Shown here piece by piece: positions 33,396 to 41,413 of a DNA stretch of 64,000 nucleotides (position 1 is its first letter; each line of letters starts with the position of its first letter). Source of the DNA: an uncultured Curtobacterium sp. GTDB lineage: Bacteria > Actinomycetota > Actinomycetes > Actinomycetales > Microbacteriaceae. The notes beneath the pieces were generated by a model. That model did not search any database and was not told the origin of the DNA. It worked only from the letters and a program-made list of their open reading frames with translations. The position numbers and the translations under genes were made by a program. The stretch spans positions 1-64,000 of the forward strand of contig CAJYUW010000010.1 of assembly GCA_913778205.1 (NCBI GenBank), read 5' to 3'.

Positions 33396-33439
33396 CGGAC
33401 GGGAGGCCCGTGCCGGGCGGGCACCGCGCCTCCCGTCCG
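33396..33439. repeat. Dispersed palindrome copy after the thioesterase gene
   Basis: CGGACGGGAGGC and GCCTCCCGTCCG arms with inner mismatches, 21 bases past the thioesterase stop. Confidence 0.7.
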
Positions 33440-33459
33440 CCACGTGGACGCGCGGACGA

Positions 33460-33497
33460 CGAGAGCGCCGCCTCCCCGAGGGGAGACGGCGCTCTCG
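33460..33497 (-). terminator. Terminator of the ANTAR response regulator
   Basis: CGAGAGCGCCGCCTCC pairs with GGAGACGGCGCTCTCG (one mismatch) around a short CGAGG loop, 13 bases past the regulator stop. Confidence 0.72.
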
Positions 33498-33510
33498 TGC
33501 GAGCCGGTCG

Positions 33511-34116
33511 CTACTTCTTCGCGCTGAGCTGCTCGATGATCGCCTTGGCGACGTCGTGCATGGTCAGACGGCGGTCCATGGACGCCTTCTGGATCCAGCG
33601 GAACGCCTCGGGCTCGGTGAGCCCCATCTTCTCGTTGAGGAGGCCCTTGGCGCGGTCGACGAGCTTGCGGGTCTCGAAGCGCTCGACGAGGTCGGCGACC
33701 TCGGCCTCGAGCGTGATGATCTGCTGGTGGCGCGAGAGGGCGATCTCGATCGCGGGCAGCAGGTCGTTCGGCGTGAAGGGCTTCACGACGTACGCGAGGG
33801 CGCCGGCCTCGGTCGCACGCTCGACGAGGTCCTTCTGGCTGAACGCCGTGAGGAGGACCACGGGGGCGATGTGGTTCTTGGAGAGCTTCTCGGCCGCGGA
33901 GATGCCGTCGAGCTGGGGCATCTTGACGTCCATCACGACGAGGTCGGGACGGAGGTCGGTCGCGAGCTGCACGGCGGTCTCGCCGTCGCCCGCCTCACCG
34001 ACGACGTCGAAGCCGTTGTCGCGGAGGATCTCGACGATGTCGAGGCGGATGAGCGACTCGTCCTCGGCGACGACGACGCGACGCGGTGCTGCGGGGGTTG
34101 CTTCAGTGTCACTCAC
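33511..34116 (-). CDS. pdtaR: Response regulator with ANTAR RNA-binding output (PdtaR type)
   Basis: Two-component regulator acting on RNA by antitermination. The 201-residue protein has a receiver domain (VVVAEDESLIRLDIVEIL; phosphoacceptor Asp in LVVMDVKMPQLDG; conserved Lys in YVVKPF) and a C-terminal coiled coil plus ANTAR domain (~res 135-195: LVDRAKGLLNEKMGLTEPEA, then FRWIQKASMDRR). Mycobacterial PdtaR (Rv1626) has the same architecture and likewise lies near polA. Its kinase partner is not in the window. The GTG at 34116 is the first start giving a normal receiver N-terminus. Confidence 0.9.
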   Translation of the reverse strand: MSDTEATPAAPRRVVVAEDESLIRLDIVEILRDNGFDVVGEAGDGETAVQLATDLRPDLVVMDVKMPQLDGISAAEKLSKNHIAPVVLLTAFSQKDLVERATEAGALAYVVKPFTPNDLLPAIEIALSRHQQIITLEAEVADLVERFETRKLVDRAKGLLNEKMGLTEPEAFRWIQKASMDRRLTMHDVAKAIIEQLSAKK

Positions 34117-34223
34117 GAACGAAACCTTACTGTAACGCGCCTGCACACCTTGCTCGGCAGGCTCCTGTACCGGTGGCGGGATCCCGACGCCCGGGACCGT
34201 CCCGTGCACCGTGAGCCGCATCG

Positions 34224-34304
34224 TACGAGTGGCGGGACTCGAACCCGCACGCCGTGAGGCAGAGCATTTTGAGTGCCCCGTGTCTACCGTTCCACCACAC
34301 TCGC
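34224..34304 (-). tRNA. tRNA-Leu (anticodon CAA)
   Basis: Minus-strand cloverleaf with acceptor GCGAGTG/CACTCGT (first pair G-U), discriminator A, anticodon loop CTCAAAA giving CAA on a GGGCA/TGCTC stem, a variable arm typical of Leu, and T-loop GGGTTCGAGTCCCGCC. No CCA is encoded. It reads UUG codons; notably several genes here start with TTG. It begins eight bases past the stop of the adjacent histidine kinase gene. Confidence 0.9.
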
Positions 34305-34311
34305 GAGGAGA

Positions 34312-35838
34312 TCAGGCTAGCAGGACCCGCAGCCGGAACACCGCGCCACCGAGCCGGTCGGCTCGGTCCCCGTCCCCGTCCCCGAGGTCGCCGTGCACGA
34401 GCGTCCCGCCGTGCGCCTCGGCGATGCCCCGCGCGATCGGGAGGCCGAGGCCCGCCCCGCCCGAGCGCACGTCACGCGACGCCTCCAGGCGCACCAGCCG
34501 GTCGAACACCCGTTCCCGCTCGGCCTCCGGGATGCCCGGCCCGTCGTCCTCGACCTCCACGACCGCGGCCCCCGCGTGCTCGGTCAGTCCGAGCCGCACG
34601 GTCCCGCCCCCGCCGGTGGCACGGGCGGCGTTGTCGACGAGGTTGCCCACGACCTGTGCGAGCCGGTCCGGGTCGACCGCCGCACGCACGGCGTGGTCGG
34701 GCACGTCGACGTCGATGGTGGTGCCCGGCAGACGGAGACGCAACCGCTCCGCCTCGGCGACGAGCCACGGCCCGAGGTCGGTCGGTCTGCGGTCGAGCAC
34801 GATCCCGCGGTCGAGCCGCGCCATCGTCAGCATGTCGTCGACGAGGCGCGCGGCACGGTCGGCCTGACGGACCACGTGCACCGCGAGCTCCTCGTTCGAC
34901 GCCGGGTCGGCCGCACCGTTCCGCACGAGCGTGTCCGCCGCTGCCCGGACCCCGGCGACCGGTGTGCGGAGTTCGTGCGCGGCGTCGGAGAGGAACCCAC
35001 GGACCCGCTCCTCCGCGGCCACCGCCTTCGCCTCCGCGCCCTCGACGGCATCGAGCATCTCGTCGAACGCGAGCGCGACGCGGCCGATCTCGGTGTCCGT
35101 GCGGGCCGGTCGCAGTCGCCTGCCACGGTCGCCCGAAGCGATCGACCGCGCCGCGACCGTCATCTCGTCGAGGGGGCGCATGGTGCGGCGGACCACGAGC
35201 AGCAGCCCGACGACCGCGACGCCGAGGAACGCCGCCGACGCACCGCCCATCACCCAGCCGAGTTGCGCGAGGGTCTCCTGGACGTCCCGGGTGCCGGCGG
35301 TCAGCGTGATGCGGGTCCCGTCGGCGAGGTCGGAGCGGAGGGTGAGCACCCCGCCGTCGTCCCGCACCGAGGACGCCGTGATGCGGGTGCCCGTCGCCGC
35401 GGTCGCCGTGCCGGACGCGTCCGGAGCCCCGGCGTCCGTGTCGGTCGCGCCCGAGCCGGAGTCCCCCGTCGTCGCCGACGAGCGTGTGCGCCCCGCCGGG
35501 CCGGGGAGTCCGGCCGGGTCGGGGGGCCCCTTCCGGAGCTGGTCGGGCGTCGGCCCGGCCTCGACCGCCGCGCCGTCCGGCTCGACGATCCGCACCGACA
35601 GTCCCTGCGCGGACAGCCGGTCGGCGAGGTCGTCGGCGTCGAGCACCCCGACGAGCGCCGCGGCGGCGGATGCCCGGTCGCGCAGCCGGTCCTCGACCTG
35701 CGCGGTGAGTCGCGCTCCGAGGACGGCCTCGACGGCGACGACGAGTCCGGCGAGCAGCACCGCGAGGAGCACGGTCACGGCGACCACGGTCCGGAGCCGG
35801 AGCGACGTCGTGCGCAGCTGCCGTCCGGTGCCGGTCAC
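34312..35838 (-). CDS. Membrane sensor histidine kinase
   Basis: 508-residue kinase. A membrane helix near residues 17-38 (VAVTVLLAVLLAGLVVAVEA) and one near 185-208 (MGGASAAFLGVAVVGLLLVV) flank an external sensor domain that holds a low-complexity Gly/Ala/Asp/Thr stretch. Then come HAMP, the H-box AAHELRTPVAG with the phosphoacceptor His, and the ATPase domain (VGNLVDNAARA; VEDDGPGIPEAE; GGAGLGLPIARGIAEAHGG). The GTG start overlaps the response regulator stop (GTGA). The signal sensed is unknown. It probably pairs with the upstream regulator to control the divergent repeat protein. Confidence 0.92.
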   Translation of the reverse strand: MTGTGRQLRTTSLRLRTVVAVTVLLAVLLAGLVVAVEAVLGARLTAQVEDRLRDRASAAAALVGVLDADDLADRLSAQGLSVRIVEPDGAAVEAGPTPDQLRKGPPDPAGLPGPAGRTRSSATTGDSGSGATDTDAGAPDASGTATAATGTRITASSVRDDGGVLTLRSDLADGTRITLTAGTRDVQETLAQLGWVMGGASAAFLGVAVVGLLLVVRRTMRPLDEMTVAARSIASGDRGRRLRPARTDTEIGRVALAFDEMLDAVEGAEAKAVAAEERVRGFLSDAAHELRTPVAGVRAAADTLVRNGAADPASNEELAVHVVRQADRAARLVDDMLTMARLDRGIVLDRRPTDLGPWLVAEAERLRLRLPGTTIDVDVPDHAVRAAVDPDRLAQVVGNLVDNAARATGGGGTVRLGLTEHAGAAVVEVEDDGPGIPEAERERVFDRLVRLEASRDVRSGGAGLGLPIARGIAEAHGGTLVHGDLGDGDGDRADRLGGAVFRLRVLLA

Positions 35839-36518
35839 GCCGCACCCCGGTCCACCGCGAGCCGGTACCCCAGCCCGCGGACGGTGTGCACGAGCCGCGG
35901 CCCGTGCACCTCCATCTTGCGGCGGAGCGCGCTCAGGTGCACCTCGACGAGGTTCGGGGCGATGTCCTCGTAGCCCCAGACCTGGGTGGTGATCTGCGCC
36001 TTCGAGACGGTCCGACCGCGGCTCTCCGCGAGGAAGCGGAGCAGCCGGAACTCGGTCGCGGTGAGGTCGAGCAGGACGCCGGCCCGCCGGACGGTCGCGC
36101 CCTCGGGGTCGAGCACGAGGTCACCGACCTCGATCACCGACGGCACCCGTCCGCGTCGACGGAGCACGGCCGTGACCCGGGCGACCAGCTCGGCCATCGC
36201 GAACGGCTTCACCACGTAGTCGTCCGCGCCCTCGGCGAACCCGCGCAGCCGGTCGTCGAGCTCGTCCCGCGCCGTCGTCATCACCACGGCGGCGTCCGAA
36301 CGGGACCGGACGCGGGCGGCGAGCAGGATGCCGCTCGGGCCGGGGAGCATCCAGTCGAGCAGCACGAGGTCCGGGGCGGTCCGGTCGAGGTCCTCGACGA
36401 GGCTCCGGCCATCAGGGGCCTCTGCGACGACGAAGCCCTCGGCGCGGAGGGTGGTCGCGACCGCGGTGCGGAGGGCGTCGTCGTCCTCGACCACGAGGAT
36501 GCGTGCGGGTGCGTTCAC
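35835..36518 (-). CDS. OmpR/PhoB-family response regulator
   Basis: 227-residue regulator with receiver domain (RILVVEDDDALRTAV; phosphoacceptor in LVLLDWMLPG; Lys in YVVKPFAMAEL) and a C-terminal winged helix (LTATEFRLLRFLAESRGRTV, then VEVHLSALRRKM and VRGLGYRLA). The GTG at 36518 is preferred over the one at 36527 because TACGGT lies seven bases before it and overlaps the upstream candidate. It is translationally coupled to the kinase gene. Two pairs of 11-base-spaced direct repeats in the divergent gap are likely targets. Confidence 0.92.
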   Translation of the reverse strand: MNAPARILVVEDDDALRTAVATTLRAEGFVVAEAPDGRSLVEDLDRTAPDLVLLDWMLPGPSGILLAARVRSRSDAAVVMTTARDELDDRLRGFAEGADDYVVKPFAMAELVARVTAVLRRRGRVPSVIEVGDLVLDPEGATVRRAGVLLDLTATEFRLLRFLAESRGRTVSKAQITTQVWGYEDIAPNLVEVHLSALRRKMEVHGPRLVHTVRGLGYRLAVDRGAA

Positions 36519-36525
36519 GGCGGAC

Positions 36526-36531
36526 ACCGTA
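36526..36531 (-). promoter_or_regulatory. -10 box of the response regulator (leaderless spacing)
   Basis: TACGGT on the minus strand ends seven bases before GTG 36518. Confidence 0.4.
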
Positions 36532-36572
36532 GGTCGGCTCCGCCATCACGGAGCTTGGAACGACCTGGAGAA

Positions 36573-36608
36573 CACCTGTGCGCGACCGATGCTTCAGTCC
36601 TGCTTCAG
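36573..36608. promoter_or_regulatory. Candidate response-regulator operator: TGCTTCAG direct repeats
   Basis: TGCTTCAG at 36590-36597 and 36601-36608 are separated by TCC, an 11-base period. Just before them ACCTG occurs at 36573 and 36584, also 11 apart. Such head-to-tail half sites are what dimers of OmpR-type regulators bind. They lie between the regulator and the divergent exported protein. Confidence 0.55.
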
Positions 36609-36674
36609 ATTCGGATCCGACCGTCTCCTCGCGGCACCCCGACCGGGATCGCCGCTCGACGAACAGGAGACACC

Positions 36675-37277
36675 ATGCAGCACGAACAGGACGACCAGGC
36701 CACCGTCGGCCGTCGACGCCGGACCCTCCGCGCGGTCGGCATCGGCTCGGCGGCGGCCGCGGTGCTGGTCCTCGGCGGGATCGGCGTGACGGCCGCGATG
36801 GCCGCGCCGGCCGCGCCGACCACTGCTCCGACCGGAGCACCGTCAGGAGCTCCCAGCGGGGCTCCGAGCGGGGCGCCGACGTCGGGCCCGAGCGGAGCGC
36901 CGAAGGCCGGGCCGGACGGAGCGGCGAAGGCCGGGCCGGCCGGCGGACCGGCGGCGGGACCCGGCTGCGTCGCGGGCCCGCTCGCCGGCGGCGAGGCACC
37001 CACCCCGCCGAAGGACGGGAAGGCCCCGACGCCGCCCGCCGCCCCGAAGGACGGCGACGCACCCACCCCGCCCGCCGCCCCGAAGGACGGGAAGGCGCCG
37101 ACGCCGCCCGCCGCCCCCAAGGACGGCGACGCACCCACCCCGCCCGCCGCCCCGAGGGACGGGAAGGCGCCGACGCCGAAGGACGGCGACGCGCCCACCC
37201 CGCCCGCAGCGCCGGAGGACGGCACGGCCCCGGCCGACGGCGGCACGGCGACGCCCGCTCCGACCACCGGGTCCTGA
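36675..37277 (+). CDS. Exported Pro/Ala-rich repeat protein of unknown function
   Basis: 200 residues. The N-terminus has a basic segment (GRRRRTLRAVG, possibly Tat-like) and a hydrophobic stretch ending AMAAPAAP, so a signal peptide cleaved near residue 43 or a membrane anchor is likely. Then come short TGAPSGAPSGAPSGAP-type repeats, one lone cysteine (GPGCVAG), and ~12-residue repeats APTPPAAPKDGK alternating with APTPPAAPKDGD. No enzyme domain, LPXTG or other anchor is seen. It is divergent from the two-component pair and has the candidate operator in its upstream region, so it is the likely target. A wall-spanning or surface role is inference from composition. Confidence 0.75.
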   Translation: MQHEQDDQATVGRRRRTLRAVGIGSAAAAVLVLGGIGVTAAMAAPAAPTTAPTGAPSGAPSGAPSGAPTSGPSGAPKAGPDGAAKAGPAGGPAAGPGCVAGPLAGGEAPTPPKDGKAPTPPAAPKDGDAPTPPAAPKDGKAPTPPAAPKDGDAPTPPAAPRDGKAPTPKDGDAPTPPAAPEDGTAPADGGTATPAPTTGS

Positions 37278-37299
37278 GCGGCGTGCGGTCACGCCCGGT

Positions 37300-37350
37300 G
37301 CGGGAGGCGCACACCGTCGGCCGTCCCGTCGACGCGTGTCGTGCCTCCCG
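37300..37350. repeat. Dispersed palindrome copy between convergent genes
   Basis: GCGGGAGGCGCACAC and a TGTCGTGCCTCCCGGC arm with a long GC-rich loop. It lies 22 bases past the stop of the exported protein and 12 past that of the convergent GAF regulator. Confidence 0.6.
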
Positions 37351-37362
37351 GCCGGGGCGCCG

Positions 37363-38538
37363 TCAGGAGCGCTCGATCGCCTCGATCGCGGTGACGACCC
37401 CCGCCCGACGCGGCGAGCGACGCGGCAGCGCCGCGAGCAACGCCCGCAGCACCTGCTCGTCGGCGGCACCGTCCGCCGTCCGCACCCACGCCGACAGGGC
37501 GTCGACGCCGCCGTCGGCGAGGAGCGCCTCCCGGAACCGCGCACGCACCCGGTCCCGCAGGTCGTCCACGCCCGGTGACGCGGACCCCGGCAGGACCGGT
37601 CCGGTGTAGCGGCCGACGGCCTGGAGGCGCGCCCCGCGGTCGAGCGCGGACAGCACCGATTCGACGTCGGTGCGGAGACCGGTGAGACGGTACGGCCGGG
37701 AGGCGAGTCGCGCGTCCGGCGCGTGGTCGGCGAGGACCCGTCGGAGCCGCACGACCTCGGCGCGCAGGGTCGTCACCGCGCGCGCGTCGCCGTACACCGC
37801 GACGGCGAGGTCGGCGGCCGCCAGCCCGGCCGGCGACGCGGCGAGGACCGCGAGGATCTCCGAGTGGCGCTCGGAGAGGCGGACGCTCCTCGCACCGGAG
37901 CGGAGCACCGCGGTGTCCGAGCCGAGCAGGTCGAGCGAGGCCGGGACGGCGGGCGTGGCCGGGACGGTCACCGGCGACCGGAGTGCCGCGAGGGCGAGCT
38001 CGGCCTCGGCGGCCGCCGCCGCCGCCGCGAGCAACGGGAGGGTGTGTCGCTCCACCGCGCGCTCGTCCCCGGTCAGGTCGACCGCGCCGACGACCGAACC
38101 GGACGCGTCGCGGAGCGGGACCGCCGTGCAGGAGTAGGCCTTCACCGCGGTCGCGTAGTGCTCCTCGGCGCGGATCTGGACCGGTCGGCCGAGTCGGAGC
38201 GCGGTGCCGGGGGCGCTCGTCCCCACGTGCTCCTCGGCCCAGTCGGCCCCCGGCACGAACCCCATGCCCTCGGCCGCGCTCCGGGTGGGGTGGGCGCCGT
38301 CGACCCACACGAGCCGACCGGCCGCGTCCGCCACGGCGACGATGCACCCGGCGGCGCGGGCGTCGTCCAGGAGCAGCCGACGCACGACCGGCAGAGCCGT
38401 GCCGAGCGGTCCGGCGCGACGGGCCGCTTCGAGCGCGTCGTCGTCGAGGGCGACCGCGGGGATCCCGTCGGGATCGACCCGAGCGGACCGCCGCCACGAC
38501 TCGGCGACGAGCGGACGGAGCCCGGGGTCAGCGCGCAC
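37363..38538 (-). CDS. GAF-domain transcriptional regulator of the aldehyde dehydrogenase operon
   Basis: 391 residues. An N-terminal helical segment (ADPGLRPLVAESWRRSARVD) typical of AcoR-like activators precedes a GAF sensor domain (~res 75-190: GCIVAVADAAGRLVWVDGAH; AVKAYSCTAVPLRD). The C-terminal part (SERHSEILAVLAASPAGLAA and TTLRAEVVRLRRVL) is a winged-helix-like output as in actinobacterial regulators of this type; there is no sigma-54 ATPase domain. The GTG start is chosen at VRADPGLRP. It lies downstream of DUF779 and the aldehyde dehydrogenase on the same strand, and probably senses an aldehyde or alcohol. Confidence 0.82.
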   Translation of the reverse strand: MRADPGLRPLVAESWRRSARVDPDGIPAVALDDDALEAARRAGPLGTALPVVRRLLLDDARAAGCIVAVADAAGRLVWVDGAHPTRSAAEGMGFVPGADWAEEHVGTSAPGTALRLGRPVQIRAEEHYATAVKAYSCTAVPLRDASGSVVGAVDLTGDERAVERHTLPLLAAAAAAAEAELALAALRSPVTVPATPAVPASLDLLGSDTAVLRSGARSVRLSERHSEILAVLAASPAGLAAADLAVAVYGDARAVTTLRAEVVRLRRVLADHAPDARLASRPYRLTGLRTDVESVLSALDRGARLQAVGRYTGPVLPGSASPGVDDLRDRVRARFREALLADGGVDALSAWVRTADGAADEQVLRALLAALPRRSPRRAGVVTAIEAIERS

Positions 38539-38590
38539 GTGCCCTCCCGTCCGGGTCCCCGCCCGCCTCGTCGCGGCCGGTGCGGTCAGC

Positions 38591-38986
38591 CTACGTCCGA
38601 CCTCCCGCCGGGACCAGACCCAGGTCGACGAGTTCGTCGTCGGTGAGCATCCGCGACCGGGTGAGGAAGCGCTTGCCCTTGGGCACCTCGAGGGAGAAGC
38701 CCGCGCCGCGGCCGTCGACGACGTCGATGGTGAGGTGCGTGTACTTCCAGTACTCGAACTGCGACCGCGACATGTACACCTCGACGGGGTCGATGCCGTC
38801 GACCTCGAGCGCGCCGAGGAGCACGTCTCCCGGGCCGGTGCGGAACATCCCGACCGGGTAGCACATCGGGCTCGACCCGTCGCAGCACCCACCGGACTGG
38901 TGGAACATCAGGGGGCCGTGCCGGGCGGCGAGCGAGCGCAGGAGCTCCCCCGCCGCCGGCGTGACCGCCACGCGGGCGGTGCTCAT
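38591..38986 (-). CDS. DUF779 protein, aldehyde dehydrogenase-associated
   Basis: 131-residue protein of the DUF779 family, usually encoded next to acetaldehyde dehydrogenases. The Cys-rich FHQSGGCCDGSSPMCYP (~res 28-44) suggests a metal or redox site; the biochemical role is not known. The ATG overlaps the aldehyde dehydrogenase stop by one base (TGATG type), so the two are coupled. Half an arm of the dispersed palindrome (CCCTCCCGTCCGG, ~38543-38555) lies between it and the next gene. Confidence 0.9.
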   Translation of the reverse strand: MSTARVAVTPAAGELLRSLAARHGPLMFHQSGGCCDGSSPMCYPVGMFRTGPGDVLLGALEVDGIDPVEVYMSRSQFEYWKYTHLTIDVVDGRGAGFSLEVPKGKRFLTRSRMLTDDELVDLGLVPAGGRT

Positions 38987-40527
38987 CAGAAGAAGCCCAT
39001 CGGACCCTCGGCGTAGGACACGAGGAGGTTCTTCGTCTGCTGGTAGTGCTCGAGCATCATCTTGTGGTTCTCGCGCCCGATGCCGGACTGCTTGTAGCCG
39101 CCGAACGCCGCCCCGGCCGGGTACTGGTGGTACGTGTTCGACCAGACCCGACCGGCCTGGATGTCCCGTCCGGCGCGGTACAGCGTGGTCGCCTCACGGC
39201 TCCAGACGCCGGCGCCGAGCCCGTACAGGGTGTCGTTGGCGATGCGGATCGCGTCGTCGTAGCCGTCGAACGAGGTCAGGGCGAGGACCGGCCCGAAGAT
39301 CTCCTCCTGGAAGATGCGCATCGAGTTGTCGCCCTCGAAGACCGTCGGGGTGACGTAGTACCCGCCCGACAGTTCGCCGCCGAGGTCGGCCCGTTCGCCA
39401 CCGGTGAGGAGCTTCGCGCCCTCCTGCTTGCCGATGTCGATGTAGCTCAGGATCTTCTCGAGCTGGTCGTTCGACGCCTGCGCGCCGATCATCGTCGACA
39501 GGTCGAGCGGGTGCCCCTGCTTGACGGCTCGCACCCGGTCCAGGCCGTCGGCGACGAAGCCGTCGTAGATCTCCCGCGCGACGAGCGCCCGCGACGGACA
39601 CGTGCAGACCTCGCCCTGGTTGAGGTTGAAGAACGTGAAGCCCTCGAGGGCCTTGTCGTAGAACGCGTCCTTCTCCTGCGCGACGTCCGGGAAGAACACG
39701 TTCGGGCTCTTGCCGCCGAGCTCCAGCGTCACCGGGATGAGGTTCTGCGACGCGTACTGCATGATGAGCCGGCCGGTCGTGGTCTCGCCCGTGAACGCGA
39801 CCTTCCGGATGTCCGGGTGCTGGGCGAGCGGCGCACCGACCTCGATGCCGAAGCCGTTCACGACGTTGAGCACCCCGGCGGGGAGCAGGTCGCGGATGAG
39901 CTCGACGAGCACGTGGATCGATGCCGGGGTCTGCTCGGCGGGCTTCAGCACGACGCAGTTGCCCGCGGCGAGGGCCGGGGCGAGCTTCCACACCGCCATG
40001 AGGATCGGGAAGTTCCACGGGATGATCTGCCCGACGACCCCGAGGGGTTCGTGGAAGTGGTAGGCCACGGTGTCGTGGTCGATCTCGCCCGTCGATCCCT
40101 CCTGCGCGCGGACCGCTCCGGCGAAGTACCGGAAGTGGTCGACCGCGAGCGGGATGTCGGCGCCGATCGTCTCGCGGATCGGCTTGCCGTTCTCCCACGT
40201 CTCCGCGACCGCGAGCATCTCGAGGTGCTCCTCCATGCGGTCGGCGATCTTGTTGAGGATCCCCGCACGCTCGGCGACGCTCGTGCGACTCCAGGCCGGG
40301 AAGGCCTTCCACGCGGCCTCGACCGCGCGGTCCACGTCCGTGGAGTCGCCCCGTGCGACCTCGCAGAACACCTTGCCGGTGACGGGGGTGGGGTTCTCGA
40401 AGTACCGCCCGCCCGCGGGCGCGACGTACTCCCCTCCGATGAAGTGGTCGTAGCGCGACCGGTACTCGACGAGCGAGCCCTCCTCGCCGGGGGCGGCGTA
40501 GGTGGAGGGCGACGGTGCGATGGTCAT
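38986..40527 (-). CDS. NAD-dependent aldehyde dehydrogenase (acetaldehyde type, ExaC/AldB-like)
   Basis: 513-residue ALDH-superfamily enzyme that oxidises an aldehyde to the acid. The active-site glutamate is in LELGGKSPN (~res 268) and the nucleophilic cysteine in [13 protein letters not shown] (~res 305), the latter context (CTCPSR) being typical of the acetaldehyde/chloroacetaldehyde group. [20 protein letters not shown] forms the cofactor-binding loop. ATG 40527 follows AAAGGTG by about nine bases. It leads the ALDH-DUF779-regulator operon; the upstream region holds long direct repeats that may bind the regulator. Confidence 0.94.
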   Translation of the reverse strand: MTIAPSPSTYAAPGEEGSLVEYRSRYDHFIGGEYVAPAGGRYFENPTPVTGKVFCEVARGDSTDVDRAVEAAWKAFPAWSRTSVAERAGILNKIADRMEEHLEMLAVAETWENGKPIRETIGADIPLAVDHFRYFAGAVRAQEGSTGEIDHDTVAYHFHEPLGVVGQIIPWNFPILMAVWKLAPALAAGNCVVLKPAEQTPASIHVLVELIRDLLPAGVLNVVNGFGIEVGAPLAQHPDIRKVAFTGETTTGRLIMQYASQNLIPVTLELGGKSPNVFFPDVAQEKDAFYDKALEGFTFFNLNQGEVCTCPSRALVAREIYDGFVADGLDRVRAVKQGHPLDLSTMIGAQASNDQLEKILSYIDIGKQEGAKLLTGGERADLGGELSGGYYVTPTVFEGDNSMRIFQEEIFGPVLALTSFDGYDDAIRIANDTLYGLGAGVWSREATTLYRAGRDIQAGRVWSNTYHQYPAGAAFGGYKQSGIGRENHKMMLEHYQQTKNLLVSYAEGPMGFF

Positions 40528-40604
40528 GGTGGACACCTTTCGACGACGTTGTCGGCGGCGCTGGGTCCGCGCCTGCCCGCACGGTACGACGACGGGGGTT
40601 GCAT

Positions 40605-40696
40605 CCGGTTGCACGGCCCCGCGCCACCGGATCCGCGGCACCCACGTCACCGGGTGCACGGCACCACCCCCGGTTGCACGGCCCCCGCGTCACCGG
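40605..40696. promoter_or_regulatory. Two ~26-bp direct repeats upstream of the aldehyde dehydrogenase
   Basis: CCGGTTGCACGGCCCC followed by CGCGNCACCGG occurs at 40605-40630 and, with one inserted C, at 40670-40696. A shorter relative (CACCGGGTGCACGGCACC) is at 40648-40665. They lie 78-170 bases before the ALDH start, where an activator of the GAF type would bind. The gap to the divergent HdeD-like gene shows no other feature. Confidence 0.5.
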
Positions 40697-40808
40697 TCGC
40701 ACGACCCGCGTCGTGAGCTGCGCAGCCGGCACGGAACCGGTCGGCGGCCGTCACGGTAGCGTCGGGACGGAGCGGCACCGGCCGCGACGGACCAGGGAAG
40801 AGGTGCTC

Positions 40809-41348
40809 GTGGACTCTCGTGCCGTGCGGACCTTCCGGATCTTCGTCGTCGTCACCGCCGTGGTCGCCATCGCGCTCGGGATCGTCGCGGTGGTCTGGCC
40901 CCGCCCCACCCTCGCGCTGGTCGCCGTGGTCTTCGGCGTGTACCTCGTCGTCGCCGGGACCCTGCGCGTGGTCGCTGCGGTCCGCGGGCACGGGACCGCG
41001 CCGGTGTGGCGGTGGGCGTCGGGGGTCGTCGGCGCGCTGGTGGGCCTCGCCGGCCTCGTGTGCCTGGTCGACCCCGCGGTCCCCCTCGTCGGGTACGCGG
41101 TCCTCGCGGGCGTCGGGTTCATCGTCGAGGGCATCGTGTCGGTCGTCGGTGCCACGGTCGGACACCCGGGGTCCTCGCGCGTGCCGACGGCGGTGAGCGG
41201 GGTCCTGTCGGTCCTCGTCGGCGTCGCGGTCCTCCTCGCCCCCGGCATGGCGCTCGCGGTCTTCGCGGTGCTCTCCGGCATCGCGCTCGTGGTCGCGGGC
41301 GCCGCCGTCCTGCTCCTGCTGCCGCCGCGCGCCGCCGTCCGACGCTGA
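40809..41348 (+). CDS. HdeD-family (DUF308) membrane protein
   Basis: 179-residue integral membrane protein with six hydrophobic segments in three pairs (FVVVTAVVAIALGIVAVVWP; LALVAVVFGVYLVVAGTL; and similar), the layout of HdeD/DUF308 proteins, which are linked with acid or general stress in enterobacteria; function in actinobacteria is unknown. The GTG at 40809 follows GAAGAGG closely. The last codons and the stop lie inside a 28-bp tandem repeat, so its C-terminus may vary between strains. Confidence 0.82.
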   Translation: MDSRAVRTFRIFVVVTAVVAIALGIVAVVWPRPTLALVAVVFGVYLVVAGTLRVVAAVRGHGTAPVWRWASGVVGALVGLAGLVCLVDPAVPLVGYAVLAGVGFIVEGIVSVVGATVGHPGSSRVPTAVSGVLSVLVGVAVLLAPGMALAVFAVLSGIALVVAGAAVLLLLPPRAAVRR

Positions 41349-41413
41349 ACCGCCGCGTACCGCCGTCCGACGCCGGACCGCCGCGCGCCGCCGTCCGACG
41401 CTGAACCGCCGCC
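41331..41413. repeat. 28-bp tandem repeat across the HdeD-like stop codon
   Basis: CCGTCCGACG starts at 41335, 41363 and 41391, an exact 28-base period. The first copy contains the last codons and TGA of the upstream gene; the third ends at the stop of the convergent VIT gene (41414). A 28-base step shifts frame with each unit. Confidence 0.8.

Noticed and set aside
28133-34135. A 2000-codon open frame on the plus strand
   Set aside because: It lies antisense to rpsA, DUF885 and polA, has no family motif and reflects the lack of stops in the third frame of high-GC genes.
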